In this document: piece by piece, positions 23,757 through 37,691 of the stretch
How the letters are laid out: each line of letters starts with the position of its first letter
Numbering within the stretch: the stretch's first letter is position 1
Assembly: GCA_960531495.1 (NCBI GenBank)
Contig: OY482860.1
Span: 17,670,462-17,734,461, forward strand
DNA: 64,000 bases
Reading direction: 5' to 3'
DNA from: Zeus faber
Lineage: Eukaryota; Chordata; Actinopteri; Zeiformes; Zeidae
The notes under the pieces: generated by a model
Told to the model about the DNA's origin: nothing
What the model saw: only the letters and a program-made list of their open reading frames with translations
The model's database searches: none
Made by a program: the position numbers and the translations under genes

Positions 23757-24175
23757 AGCGAACAGACTTTTTCAAGGGCAGACACTCATCCAGCAATATG
23801 CGCCGTTTATTCAGTCTGAACAGCATATCTCAAAGGAACAACTTAAATACTGTTATTGCCTCTTTAGATGCCGAAAAAGCATTTGACAGAGTTAATTGGA
23901 CATATCTCTTTTCCATCGTCAACAAATTTTGTTCGGAGAGTCAGTTATTCAATGTATCGGAATCCTATACAACTAACCATCTGCTTCTGTCATCACCAGT
24001 GTTTGCACTTCACAGCATTTCACTCTACCATGCGGCACAAGACAAGGATGTCCGCACTCACCTTTACTATTCGCCATCTTTATTGAACCCCTTACGGTGG
24101 CTATCCATCAAAACAGTAATATCATAGGCATAAAAACAGGAAACTCTATTCACAGAATCAGTTTGTTGATGCCTC
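23757..24175 (+). pseudogene. Tx1/L1-type LINE ORF2, part N-terminal to YxDD
   Basis: Text RTDFFKGRHSSSNMRRLF (23760), NTVIASLDAEKAFDRVNWTYLFSI (23850; DAEKAFD is reverse transcriptase motif A with its catalytic Asp), RQGCPLSPLLFAIF-type text after a shift (about 24040-24085), and IGIKTGNSIHRISL (24120-24165) just before the YxDD motif. Sequence then switches to R copy 4. Frameshifts are present. With 15421-17078 it accounts for nearly all of the same ORF2 except the active-site segment. Confidence 0.8.
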
Positions 24176-25899
<1,724 letters not shown>

Positions 25900-26480
25900 C
25901 TACCCAATTCAGACCTGTATGCTGACAGATTTTAACAATGTGATTTTCAGCACACCATTCAATTTTTCACAAACACCTTGGCTTTGCGGATGATAAACAG
26001 CTCTTAGACGTTGTTTAATTCCCAATTTTTGCTGAATTAATTTTATTGTTTTATCCACAAACTATTTCCCATTATCTGAAGATATGCGATCTGGAAGTCC
26101 CCACCTTCTTATGACCTCACGACACAAAAATTTGGCTTGGCAACTGGCTGAGCATCATTATGCTTGGTTGGACATGCCTCAGTCCCCCGTGAAAATCTAT
26201 CCACGACCACTAACATGGATCTTTTACCTCCTATTGGTCTTATCATGTCAACAAAATCCACAACCAACTCACGCATGGGACCTGTCGGAGTTGGAATGTG
26301 ACCGGGTGAATTCATCACACCCCTCCGAACATTGTTTTTCAGACCAAATGTACATCTGCCTATTACATAACCAATTTGCTCAAGCAAATACGGTCCCCAA
26401 AAACCCATACTCTTTCGTGATTTTTCTTCTTACCTCCCCCCTTGCAACATAGGGTAACCCATGTGCTTCCTGAATCGTCA
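25900..26480 (-). pseudogene. Endogenous retrovirus integrase remnant
   Basis: On the minus strand the frame at 26408-26109 shows ELVVDFVDMI and LVVVDRFSR, the first catalytic Asp region of a retroviral-type integrase core. After a frame break, SSDNGK (about 26060, second Asp) and PQSQGVCEKLNG (about 25960, catalytic Glu region) follow. A frameshift after 26120, a stop after the SSDNGK region and loss of the zinc-binding histidines upstream mark it as dead. Class I/epsilon-like affinity is inferred from motif style only. Confidence 0.7.
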
Positions 26481-26639
26481 GACCTAGTAGGTCAGAGGTG
26501 CTACCATCAGTCCTTCATGATTTCTCCACATGCTTCTGCTCAAATCCTTCAGCCACCATTAAAGTCATATGTGGCACACTTTTCTCAGAGTCACGCTCTT
26601 TATTAAGACAATCATCAATGTTTATCTTCATATCTGCTC

Positions 26640-27295
26640 CTTTACTTCCTCATTCCACCACCAAGAATCTTCTTCTTTCGGCTGCTCCCCTTAGGGGGCG
26701 CCGCGGTGCATTATCTACCTACAATTCATTCTGTTCTGATCATCTATAAACCATCTCTTTGGCCTTCTTTTCCTCATTCTTCTTATCCACCAATTGTATT
26801 TGGTTGAGTCTCCTGGTCCTGTTCCTTCCCTTGGTACTGTTGGAGCTCGGACACATCTTTATGATTGTTGTAGCCTTGCCCTTCTCTATTATTTGATCAT
26901 CCTCATCTTTGAAGAGATAGTTGCCCTCCGTTGTCATCACTGGGAGCTGGGGATAAACATCAGTGAACTTCACCTCCTTCTCATAAGGCGGGGGCTTCTT
27001 TACAGATGCTGTATGTGAGAAGGGTGCGGAAATCTTCTCTATCAATTTTTCTGATCCTTTTCATTTTTCTTTATTCCTTGTCTACTTTGTTCTCTTTTTT
27101 CCTTTGCAGCTTCGAACCATGTCCTCCCTCCTTTATGAACAGCTGCAGAATGCCAAGTTCCGTTTGTCTTTTCTCCGTGTGTCTCTTTCCTCTTTTTCCT
27201 TTCTTTTGATTTACTTTATATTTGGACCCAAGCACCTGCATTGTTTTAATCACATCCAGGTTAAGAGTTCCTTCAGCTGACCATGGTTGTTCCAC
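26640..27295 (-). pseudogene. Endogenous retrovirus gag-like remnant with PPPY motif
   Basis: Two minus-strand frames (27295-27071 and 27045-26740) are basic and Lys/Glu-rich. The second contains a PPPY late-domain-type motif (about 27010), which in retroviral Gag recruits the budding machinery, followed by VYPQLPVM text. They lie between the LTR (28706-29087) and integrase in the right order and strand. Stops separate the two frames. The identification is by motif and position, not by clear matrix or capsid homology. Confidence 0.5.
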
Positions 27296-27320
27296 GTCAG
27301 GCCACCGCTTGCTCCATTTT

Positions 27321-27524
27321 GGGGATGGTAGCTCAGGAGGTAGAGCTGGTGGTCTAGTGATCTAAAGGTTGCTGGTTCGATCCCAGGCTCCTCCTGCTAG
27401 CATGCTGTAGTGTCCTTGAGCAAGACACTTAACCCCTAATTGCTCCTGATGGCTGCGTCCGTCGGTGATTGAACAATTGTAAGTCGCTTTGGATAAAAGC
27501 GTCTGTTAAATGTAATGTAATGTA
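27321..27524 (+). mobile_element. tRNA-derived SINE, copy 2
   Basis: Nearly identical to copy 1 across the A-box, B-box and body, with only a few substitutions (for example aggttgct for aggtcgct). It ends in tandem taatg units (about 27508-27524), the usual 3' tail. It sits within the gag-side region of the retrovirus remnant. Confidence 0.92.
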
Positions 27525-27898
27525 ATTTTCCTGATATTTTTGCAATATCTTTAATTAGAGGATTATACACTCACACACACACACAGGAACACTCACACAC
27601 CAAAAGAAAAAGACATATCTGTCCAGCAGTACATCAGATTCTCCAAAAACTTCAACAGCGCTTGACTTTATTCTTGAACGTCGACTCATCTATACTTTTC
27701 TAATTTCATCAAGATTTTCACTTTGGCCAGACTTTTACATTTTTACTTTGGCCAAACTTTGAACAAATTGTCCTTTTAATCAGACTCTTTAGAATGCACA
27801 TTCAATATGTACTCATTCTTTCAGGCTGGTTTAGCCCCGTTTTTCCCATTTTTTCTCAAACTTTATTTTTCATCCCTAAGCCTTTAACTTTTTTTGCT
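27525..27898. other. Unassigned T-rich DNA
   Basis: Pyrimidine-rich on the plus strand, leading into the 53-bp minisatellite. Probably the untranslated or gag-side interior of the retrovirus remnant, but nothing is recognisable. Confidence 0.35.
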
Positions 27899-28130
27899 TC
27901 ACTTTTCATCTTTTTCATCTTACTTTAGGCTTTTAACTTTTATCTCTTTTTCACTTTTCATCCTTTTTCATCTTACTTTAGACTTTTAACTTTTATCTCT
28001 TTTTCACTTTTCATCCTTTTTCATCTTACTTTAGACTTTTAACTTTTATCTGTTTTTCACTTTTCATCCTTTTTCATCTGACTTTAGGCTTTTAACTTTT
28101 ATCTCTTTTTCACTTTTCATCTCTTTCATC
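27899..28130. repeat. 53-bp minisatellite, about 4.3 copies
   Basis: The unit ttttcatcctttttcatctt / actttagacttttaactttt / atctctttttcac repeats with few changes. On the minus strand it is purine-rich. It lies between the retroviral LTR and gag-like frames, so it may be an expansion inside that element. Confidence 0.9.
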
Positions 28131-28685
28131 TTCATTCATATAATTTATATTGAGTCAATTCCACTGGCCAGGGTTATTTCCTCTTTGTTTTTCCTACCTA
28201 GATTTGACTATATTATATTTCCATTCGGCCAACTTTCACGCAGCATTTAATGTACACATGTCCTACTTTTTAAGAAGGTACGGGCCCTGTCTCCATTAAT
28301 CTTGCATCGTTATTGAAATAGCTTTTGGCCAATAGTTCTGCCATTCTACAATTACTTTTTACTTCTACTTTTTCCACATCTTTTAAGCCTTTATCTTTTA
28401 CTTTTAACTTCATCTTTTATTTCTCTTGTCTCTATTCTCTATTTCAACTTAATTCTCTCTTCTTCGTTCATTATCAACTTAATAAACCCCAATTTAGACA
28501 GAAACTCACTTCACACATCAACACATCATCTCCATCTCCACACAATATGCTCTTGTCAGTGCAGCGTATCTGCCCAAAATACTACCGCCTCAAGAACCAC
28601 ACACAGCTCAATTTTGTGAGGTAACACTCACCCTGAGAGTGGTATTTTGCTGGAGCAGGCAGCATCGGCGGGGGGGCCCAGCAGA
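28131..28685. other. Unassigned T-rich DNA between minisatellite and LTR
   Basis: No gene supported. The 99-codon plus-strand frame at 28325 is a pyrimidine-rich chance frame. By position it is probably leader sequence of the minus-strand retrovirus. Confidence 0.35.
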
Positions 28686-28703
28686 TCCTAGTTTGTGACG
28701 CCA
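28686..28703 (-). promoter_or_regulatory. Putative retroviral primer-binding site
   Basis: On the minus strand, tggcgtcacaaactagga follows the LTR end (aactgca-aag). It starts with TGG, complementary to the universal tRNA 3' CCA. The cognate tRNA was not identified. Confidence 0.5.
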
Positions 28704-28705
28704 CT

Positions 28706-29087
28706 TTGCAGTTTCTTGATGAATTTGATGTGTTGATGAAGAAGGAGAGACCGCTGACACTGACTTGAGTAAAATAATAGATTTATTACAAAAGAACAGC
28801 ATCAGACTGGACTTGCCTAGGATGTCTAGGAGAGAACCGAGCCGGGTGGATTCTCTGTCGAATGAAACTCAGGCAGGTGCTTTTATGCTAAGCCAGAGAC
28901 AATGTTGACCATCTGATTCCCCTACATAGGTCACCGTTCACATTTTCACCTCCCTTATCACCGGGACCCCTGACAATGGGCTCTGTCTTTCTCTCTTGAG
29001 ACCCCTGGCATCGTCTGTTAATAATTATTATTTTATACAATGGGCACTGTCTTGGGACGCCACTCATTCCCAGGCACCTCACTGTCA
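28706..29087 (-). mobile_element. Endogenous retrovirus LTR (single copy found)
   Basis: Read on the minus strand it starts tgacagtgagg (29087) and has a TATA-type cataaaag (about 28881-28888). The polyadenylation signal aataaa is at 28782-28787, about 95 bp later, and it ends near aactgca before the binding site. This spacing is typical of a retroviral U3-R-U5 LTR. No partner LTR was seen, so the element is incomplete or rearranged. Confidence 0.6.
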
Positions 29088-29426
<339 letters not shown>

Positions 29427-31708
29427 TTGGCAAATATACAGTAAACCTAAAAATGATGTATAATTAATATAAATGAAATCATCCAGAAATCAGAGTGCTA
29501 GTTTTGGGGAGCCTTTGTCTATACTGAGTTTGGATGTCATTGCACATAATAGTATGTCATTGTAAACTGACAGAATAATGTCCCACAATTTGCAAGATGC
29601 AGCTGCTCTAAATTGTCTAATTGTCAAAATAACCATCTTCTTCCATGGATCAAATTATTCACAGATCAGGAATAAGCTCTTGCTTCTAAACCTCGGACAG
29701 GGCTGTGGCTGTATGGTCGACACACCGCGGAAAAAAAATCCCTTCGTTCCATTTCCTTGAAGTCATGGTATATTTACTAAAATAATGTACCCCACCCTCT
29801 GTTCTCTATGATATGCATCCTCTCTAGCCCATCAGATGTCACCGCAACTCAGACATTCCTCTTCATTTTTCTCCCTTCCCCTAGACTGGTTTTGGGTGAC
29901 CTGCTTCCAGACCCCCCACAATTTCATATTCTCATCCTACCTGTCCTTGCTAGGCTGCTAGATGGAGTTGGACATTTTACCAAAATAAAGATCATTTTAC
30001 AAGTTTAAATCCAATGGCTGCTTTGCCAAACACCGGATAAACTGTTTTGCCCGCAGTCACTTTGTGTCTTTAGAGTAATTCTTGTGTAATATTTACTAAA
30101 CTATGGATATCCCATACCATATCATATTGAACCGTATTAAGTGCTTAAAATCCACGGGTCCATAGATTCATCAAATGAGCCAATTCAATGAATCCATGCA
30201 GCTCTTTCCTTTAGTTGAACTGTTTTGGGGTAGGCCTGATAAATACATTTCATAATGGAAATAAATAAAAATAAATTGGAGCATGAGGCAGTTCGAGGCA
30301 GGTTTCGATCATTTTACAATAAAGCATAGCTTGTGCTGTTGCCAACAGCAGGCACCATTATCAGGCAAGCTGTTAAGCCCAAAAGAGACAGACAATATTG
30401 ATTCCCTACACTCTTGTTGGTCAATTTCAACGACTGCGGCAAAAGAATATAAACAGGAGAGGCCAATCCTCTGGTCGTATTACCAAACTGATCTGTTGAG
30501 AGAATATAAACAGATTATTTTTCTTCACTTGTGAGCTATCTCAACTGGGGGAAAAAAAAAAGTTTGCAAAAAAGTTAGCAATGTCACAGCATTTCAGAGT
30601 CGGTGCCACGTTGCTGCCAAGTCAAACGAGGACACTGCTTTTTTGGACTAATCTTACAAAATGAAAGTAAAATTAAACACAATGCACTTACATTTTTATG
30701 TCTTTTTTTTCTGGATATCTGCTTTGAAGTGTGAAGTCCAGCGAGCACACTACTTCTTATGTAGGGGTTTAAGCCGTTCCTGCCGAAGCAAATTCTAAGT
30801 ACAGGGTGATTCTTAATATATCTGTCAAGACAAAACATTCAGTCAAGAAGAGGCTCAGGGTAGAGCTTAGGTTGTGTGTCTACTCATATGTATCATCGTT
30901 GTCTCTTTGTCTGTATGCCTTTTCTCTGCGCTTTACAAATGTTTTTTTGTAAAAAATCTTTTTACATTTGTGTCCAGTCCACATGTCCATCATTCAAGAA
31001 AATGTTGATAAATTCCAGCTAGCAAACTGTAGGTAATAGGGTTTTCAAAGGTAATCAAGGGTTAGGCAGCATTGTGAAGCGTTTTGAAGCGTCTCCATGT
31101 ATTTTATATGTCAACGTGCATATTTAGTTAAATGCTTTGTAAGACCTGGAATGGATCACATCACAAACAAAGACAATGGACTGTAGAAGAATGCAAGAGT
31201 TCATCATTAAATGACATTCACTGAAGTGTATTGAAAACTTTCACTTAGTTATTTCTTGCAGATTTTGGAAAAAAGTACATGATTAATCTGTTGATTCCAA
31301 CCTAATTGCTTAACCAATCTTTCCACGTTTCCCAACAGACTCCTTATTTGGCCAGCACCCACCCACCTACACTTCTCTCTATATTGTTGGCGAGGTAGGT
31401 CATTCAACCCTGGAAAGTCTTTGTGTAATATTGCGTGAAATCGTGAAATATTTATTACAATGTGGCTGTGACCTTTTCAGACACTCATGGATGTAATGAT
31501 GAAGACAGAGGCAGGTGCACACACTTAAATGTATTTATCACTGGGCAAACAAACTACAAACTACAATTGCCCAATTGCCCAAAAATACTGAATATTGTCA
31601 GTATATTGCAATAAGCACAGTCAGTGCTTCGACCCAACTTCATAGCAACAGAAATGCTGCATGTTAAATCAATCCAAACATTACTTTGTACAGAAGTTTG
31701 GCCAACGG
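29427..31708. other. Unassigned intergenic DNA
   Basis: About 2.3 kb without a supported exon, repeat or transposon. Short frames (for example 30283-30534) carry no domain. Composition is ordinary AT-rich DNA. Confidence 0.45.
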
Positions 31709-31711
31709 AAA

Positions 31712-31756
<45 letters not shown>
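31709..31756. repeat. (ATT)n microsatellite, about 16 units
   Basis: Trinucleotide array. The poly-Asn and poly-Leu frames over it are repeat translation. Confidence 0.97.
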
Positions 31757-31759
<3 letters not shown>

Positions 31760-31774
31760 AATATGCTATTACAG

Positions 31775-31905
31775 CACTCTGTGGATTGTTTCTTACCGTT
31801 TTTTGTGGACCAACCCCACGACCCAGTACCATAAGCTCCGCTGCCCGGTGGTTGGGAACCCTGCCTCGAGGCCTCAATTTCTTATTTCTCTGTTTGTTCT
31901 CTTCA
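31775..31905 (-). mobile_element. hAT-like terminal fragment
   Basis: On the minus strand, cagggttcccaaccaccggg followed by gcttatggtactgggtcgtg resembles the terminal region of hAT/Charlie elements common in fish. The opposite end and a target duplication were not found. Confidence 0.35.
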
Positions 31906-32365
31906 TCACTCAAGGAAGTTTTTGCTCTATTCCAAAATGTATTTCACTATAGTTCTCTTCAACTGACATTTTGGGTATGGCAAAGTGAGCAGGTGTCGGC
32001 GGTCCATTAAGTTCAGCCTCTTATTTCCAAGCAGCTGGTGTTTAATACCGCTGCATTTTATACTCATTTATTGTCCAGTTGTGAGCTACACAATGTGGCT
32101 CTGAACGAGCTGTACAGGCTGTCAACCTTTTGTTTCAGCCAATCACCTTTGTTTTTATTGGCTGTTATTACTTTTTTTTTCATATGCTTCTTTCATCATC
32201 AATTAGGATGAAGAACAAACAAACAAAACAAGCAAATTGCCACACAAAAATGATAAATAGATGCAATCATGTAATCAAACCAATAACTCTATTCACCTGC
32301 AGATGTTATGGATTACATTTCACTCTCAATCGCAAGAATACTTCTCAATATGCAACTACATTCAT
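31906..32365. other. Unassigned intergenic DNA
   Basis: No feature recognised. Confidence 0.4.
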
Positions 32366-32945
32366 AATCACCCCATCAATTCCAGCTTCATACTCATCAA
32401 TCTGTCCGACACTCTCGTCACCTCCAAAACACTCTCGACATATCCTTCCTTAAAGACTATCCCTACCCCATCTCTCCTGCCATCCACTCCATGGTAGAAA
32501 AGTTTGTACCCGGCTCCGACACTCCTGGCCTTACTCCCCTTCCATCTGGTCTCTTGTACACATAGTACATCTACCTTCCTTCTTTCCATCATGTCAGCCA
32601 GCTCTTTCTCTTTACCCTTCATAGTGCCAACGTTCAAAGTTCCAATTTTCAACTCCACTCTCCTACCCTTCTTCCTTTCCTGCCGTCTCCGGACACGCCT
32701 TCCCCCTCTTCTTCTTTTTCGGCTGACAGTAGCACAATTTCCACTTGCACCTTGTTGACTAACGGCACCAGTGGCGATCGTTGTTAACCCGGGCCTCGAC
32801 CGATCCGGTATGGAAATCAGATTTGTTGTCCGCATGTTTGATTTGGCATGGTTTTTACGCCGGATGCCCTTCCTGACGCAACCCTCTCTATTCATCCGGG
32901 CTTGGGAGCAGCACTAATGATACACTGGCTTGTGCACCCCAGTGG
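32366..32945 (-). pseudogene. RTE-type LINE endonuclease fragment
   Basis: A 175-codon minus-strand frame (32895-32368) has a basic N-terminal region (RKRRRGGRRVRRR), then IGTLNVGTMKGKEKELADMM, VDVLCVQETRWKGSKAR and GVGIVFK, the start of the AP-like endonuclease fold with its QETRW catalytic Glu. This is typical of RTE-clade LINEs. It stops at 32368, before the GDFN- and H-containing motifs, and reverse transcriptase is absent. The fragment is relatively well kept upstream, which suggests truncation rather than long decay. Confidence 0.85.
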
Positions 32946-33139
32946 CTAGATTTTGAATATTAAAAATACAAAGCATACAAACTTGAATGGGATAATAAAG
33001 GAATATCTGCAGCCCTGATATATTTATTTATTTTTTTTGCATATTTTTGTGAGCATATAATTCATTTTATTTATTCAGTGTTTAAGTTAAAGCCATGAGA
33101 ATAGACTTAAAACTGTAAATTGATCATTATTATTATTCA
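32946..33139. other. Unassigned AT-rich DNA
   Basis: No feature recognised. Confidence 0.4.
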
Positions 33140-33228
33140 ATATATATTGTAGTAATTATCAACATCGATCAATATCAAAAAAATATATTGTGATAACGTT
33201 TTTGGCCATATCGTCCAGCTCTATTTCA
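33140..33228 (-). mobile_element. Possible MITE terminus
   Basis: Minus-strand gagctggacgatatggccaa followed by AT-rich tatcacaatatatt text is a very common ending of small non-autonomous elements in fishes. The second end was not located. Confidence 0.35.
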
Positions 33229-33940
33229 TGGAAACGAAACATATTGAAAATTTATTCAAAATTGAATTCACATAAAGTCACAACAAAAATTACTGAAGTT
33301 CGACTACTTTCATAAACCTTCCTAAATACGTAAATCTGCTTAAATGCGTCATCATTGGCGCACAGGAAACCCAACGTCACCTACCGTCACTGAGACTGCA
33401 CATGTACTCACATACAAGGTTATAACAATGACAAAGTGTGGTTTAAAGTAAAAAATAAACGGTCGTTTTTTAAGAAATGTCTAGTATAAACAGTTTCTTG
33501 CAGCTAAACTAAGCAGATTTAAACCAAAGTGTTAAACCAGTGTAAAGTAATGACAAGTTCTTCCTTAATAATTCAAATGCCAAATTAATGTTAAAGTTCA
33601 ATAAATGTTGTCTGCATTAAGATATAGACAAGTAATGTATTAAAGGGAATTTTCCAATTGTAGATTATCAACAGACAAAAAACAATGACGTACTAATTAA
33701 AACTAACATTTACTTAATATATTTATTAAATAAAATGTATTTATTATTATTGTCATCCAAAGTAATTATTATTATTTTTTTGTTATTTTTCCAGATGCCG
33801 AAAATAGTTGAAAATCGGCGTTGGTGTATTTGAGAAGACATAACAAGCGGTATAAGGTTGTAGAACTTAACAATTAATGGAATCATCCTCTTTCCAAAAT
33901 TGAAGGAGATCCAAAAAGCACAAACAAAAATAATAATTCG
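33229..33940. other. Unassigned AT-rich DNA
   Basis: No exon or transposon recognised; strongly AT-rich. Confidence 0.4.
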
Positions 33941-34261
33941 ATGTGCATTGATAATATTGAAAGTGCAGATTTAAGTTCAGAAGATGAAAACATTGTTGAA
34001 ACATTAACTGATAAACAACAAATGCAATGTTTATGGACATATTTACAACCAGTTGATATTGTCCAAGAAGTACAAGACCAGCACTTTGATGGAATTTTGT
34101 CTGTAGCACCAGCAGAAGGGAACAACCATGTACGATTATTGGCAGATGAAACCGATGAAGCAAAATGCTTCCCAGTTCTACATGTTGTTTGCAAACTTTA
34201 CAAACTCACAAAATTTGCAGAACATTGGTATTACATTGCGAAATCAGTCACACAATCATGA
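33941..34261 (+). pseudogene. Possible Helitron protein fragment
   Basis: A 106-codon frame ends at a stop. It contains FDGILSVAPAEGNNHVRLLADETDEAKCFPVL, resembling the conserved segment before the Rep domain of Helitron Rep/helicase proteins. The following LTKFAEHWYYI text has lost the expected continuation. No HUH motif, helicase or Helitron terminus (TC start, hairpin-CTAG end) was seen. It may also come from an unrelated transposon protein. Confidence 0.45.
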
Positions 34262-36635
34262 ACCAATGCGATATAAATCCATGGTTCCTCTCTGAGTGGT
34301 CGAAAAATACTAACTCGTGCTACATTAAGAGAGAGAACTTAAATACGTATCTAACACGACTAAACTGAAGCCTGTGTATTTCTGCCTGTAGCCATATTTG
34401 TTATTATTATTATTGTAACTGTTACTGTTATTATTGTTATTATTATTGTTATTCATAATAATAAAAATAATAACATTTTTTTTTAATTATATTATTAATG
34501 TACAGAAATATTTTGTACATTTTTGTACAATGTCTCGTATGCTGCCATTTTTATATTTCATATGATCTGACCTTTGTACATTCTGTATATACAGTATATA
34601 GTATTTTCTTTCTTTTTTGGGGTATTATTTTTTGATGCTATTTGTCTGTTTTCACTACAGTGCACCAACCCTCACCAAGACCCCTCCACCCCTCCTTGTA
34701 CACAGTGGCGGCCTTTCATTATCTTCAAGGCCTTCAATGAAGGCATAAGATTTCTCAGAATGAAGACAAATGTGGCTCAAATATTAATGAAATGAAATTG
34801 TTTTTGCGTCAGTCTGGTCAATCTGTTATCTCTCATTACATTCTGAGTGCTACATATGCTCGGGTCGGCACGTATCTACAAGTCTGTTACTGAAAAAAAT
34901 GATTTCCAATCAGCTTTGTTTCTTCACTCCGCCGGAAGGAAAATTTATTCTAAACTCCTCAAAGGCTGACAGACCAATTAGCCAATCAGATTTTGATTTG
35001 TAGCTGGTGGGTGTATTCTTTCACACTTTCACAGCGTCACACTGTTGCCAGAAGAGTTGCCAGGTCTGTAGATTTCCACACACGCTACTTTTAGAGTTTT
35101 GCAGCGGGTTGTTTGTCTGCGGTTTGGGGGCATTGCCCTATAGAATGAAAGATGGGCAACTGGAGAACTTCCTTCAAGCAAAGGCATGGAATATGCTTAC
35201 CCAGGAACACACTTAAACTGCAAAAAGTTCAATCTCAACAGTTTTTCTCTATTATTATATAAATGGGGCGCATCTTTGTTATATTATCTGGAAGGCAATC
35301 ATCTGCAAGTCAAATACGTAAGCAGAAATTATTTTAATGCTACAGTAAATATAAATAGCCACATACTTTGGTTATGATTGTTTTGTGGAATGGTGTATGA
35401 ATAGAAATATGGTATATGAATTTAAGAAATCCCCCATCCATGTCCAAATATGGTCAATGACAACATGGCAACTCTGACCAGAATGCAGCTTGTGCTCTCT
35501 AATAATAAAAATACTCGTGTTCTCCGACTCAATAGAATATGACATATTTGACCGCATGTCCACTTGATATAAATGTTTATCAAGTGTGGCATGCCCTTTT
35601 CAAGAATGTCTGGTTGATAGAAGTTATAATACACCTTAATCTCAATACAGTAGCACTTGTTTATGTTACAAAGTGCAATATTAACATACACAATGCATGT
35701 CAACATTTTTTAATATGTTTTGCTTTATTTTGATTTTGCCTCTGCCTTTGGAACTGTGGCTTGATGGCATGAAGTAGTTGTGCACGGCTTTATTATGGTG
35801 AAACGGTCGTGATTTCCGGATGGTCTGAAATGTACTTGTCCCAATAAACTGATTTTGAGTTTAAAGTGTTAAGAGTTAAAAAAGTATAAATTGAATTTTT
35901 TTTTTCTCCATCTTCTGCAAAGTTTAAACCTACAAATGGGCTTCATGCACCCAGAAGAACACGTAGTTCCTCAATGTACAGAAACATCAGTTTGTTTAAT
36001 GAGCTTGACCGGGAACACATTTTAATCAATTTGGGTCCTGCATGGAAAAAATAAAAGAACCCCACGATATAATATCATAACTTACCACAAATTATTCAAG
36101 CTGCTGGTGTTTAATAACCACAGAAAATAACACTAAACGCCAAAGCTCCACTTTTTCACTCATCAGCATCTACTGCGCATTTATTTTTCTTCCTGTGGTA
36201 GATTTACCCACACATTAAGGGACGCGGGACTATCTGAGGCAGGAAAAAGGGAATGAGTTCTTTTGGAGGGTAAAATTTGACACAACAACACAAACACACA
36301 CATAGAAAACATGGCGGCACCAACAGCTGTCAGCAAAACTGACCGACTTCTACACTGTTGTGTTTATATCATGAAGAGAATACTTTCACGGAAGTTCATG
36401 CTCATCTCGAATGCTGCAATCCTGTCCTTTCATGGACAGTATGTTCAGGCATCGTGTTCCTCGGTTTCTCTGATATTTAATACTTGAAGATGTGTACGTG
36501 TCATCTGTTCTTCTCTTTTGAATAAAATTCAATTGGTAACATGAATGAAAGAACTTAAGGTCATGGACGATGGATTGAGAAGAACATCTGATAAATAATA
36601 ATCAAAGTTTTGCGTTAGGACTCCATCTAACTGAT
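34262..36635. other. Unassigned intergenic DNA
   Basis: About 2.4 kb, AT-rich, with interrupted (ATT)n-like sequence near 34398-34470. No exon, RNA gene or transposon is supported. Confidence 0.45.
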
Positions 36636-36975
36636 ACTGGAGGAGATAGGACCTGATACTGGTGAATGTGGGGCCTGGTCATGGTAGAGATGGGACCTGA
36701 TAGTGGAGGAGATGGGACCTGATCGTGGAGGAGATGGGACCTGATATTAGTGGAGATGGGACCTGATACTGGTGGAGATGGGACCTGACATTAGTGAACA
36801 TGGAAACCCATACTGGTGAGAGATGGGACCTGATATTAGTGGACATGGGACCCGATACTGGTGGAGATGGGACATGACACTGGAGGAGATGGGACCTGAT
36901 ACTGGTGGAGATGGAACCTGATAATGGTGGAGATGGGACCATATATTGGTGGAGGTAGACATTGATACTGGTAGG
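36636..36975. repeat. 22-bp minisatellite, about 15 copies
   Basis: The unit gatgggacctgatactggtg-ga varies at a few positions (atac/atag/atatta). Because 22 is not a multiple of 3 the reading phase rotates each unit, giving recurring VPSP, SGPIS and RSHL peptides on the minus strand with no stops. These long frames are a by-product of the repeat. Confidence 0.92.
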
Positions 36976-37691
36976 TTATAACACAGCATTTCAAATGACA
37001 CACAACAGGGAAACCAGCAACAGTACAAATCCTTGCAGGCAGCAGCAGGAATGGGTCTCTGAGGGTGTGAAGGACTCTGAACTGCAGGTGAATCAAATCT
37101 CTGATGATTAGCGACGACAATGAGAAGGATTCTTCTTGTCTGAACTGTAGTCAGTGAGGAATTACTGGTGTGTCAGGATTGTTGGGGCTGCTGACAATGA
37201 TGCATAACATCAGTCTAAAATTAGTGTGTGAGTGTGTGCTTCATTGTTTGCTTGTTAGTGTATACTTCTCTGTGCACATTGCCTCAGATCAGCTGAGCAC
37301 ATTGCAGAGGGGTTACACGTTTTACAAAATTATGAATTAATGATCCTCTCAGGATGGATTACTGCACAGAGAGTAAAGCAAATGGGTAAACCACTCAAAC
37401 TGCTCTATATCTTTCAGTGGTTTTCCCATTATTTCCATGCTTCAGCTTATTATCCATATTTGTAATTTGGTGGAAAAACAAAACAAAAGACTTTGAGGCC
37501 AAGACTCTCCCCGACGGTTGAGAATTAAGTCTTTCTGATAATGGAAATACAGACTTATGCTATTTCCATGGGGACACTGTACCAACGAGGTTCTCTCCAT
37601 ATGGATGCATAACTGTGTGAGATACAGTCCCTGCAACACATGTCAGGTGTCTATGGATCAGACGATATGTTGATATGTCCTTCTTCCTATA
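36976..37691. other. Unassigned intergenic DNA
   Basis: No feature recognised. Confidence 0.4.

Noticed and set aside
36679..37120. Pro/Ser-rich repeat protein gene
   Set aside because: Open in all phases only because of the 22-bp repeat; no start context or flanking exons.
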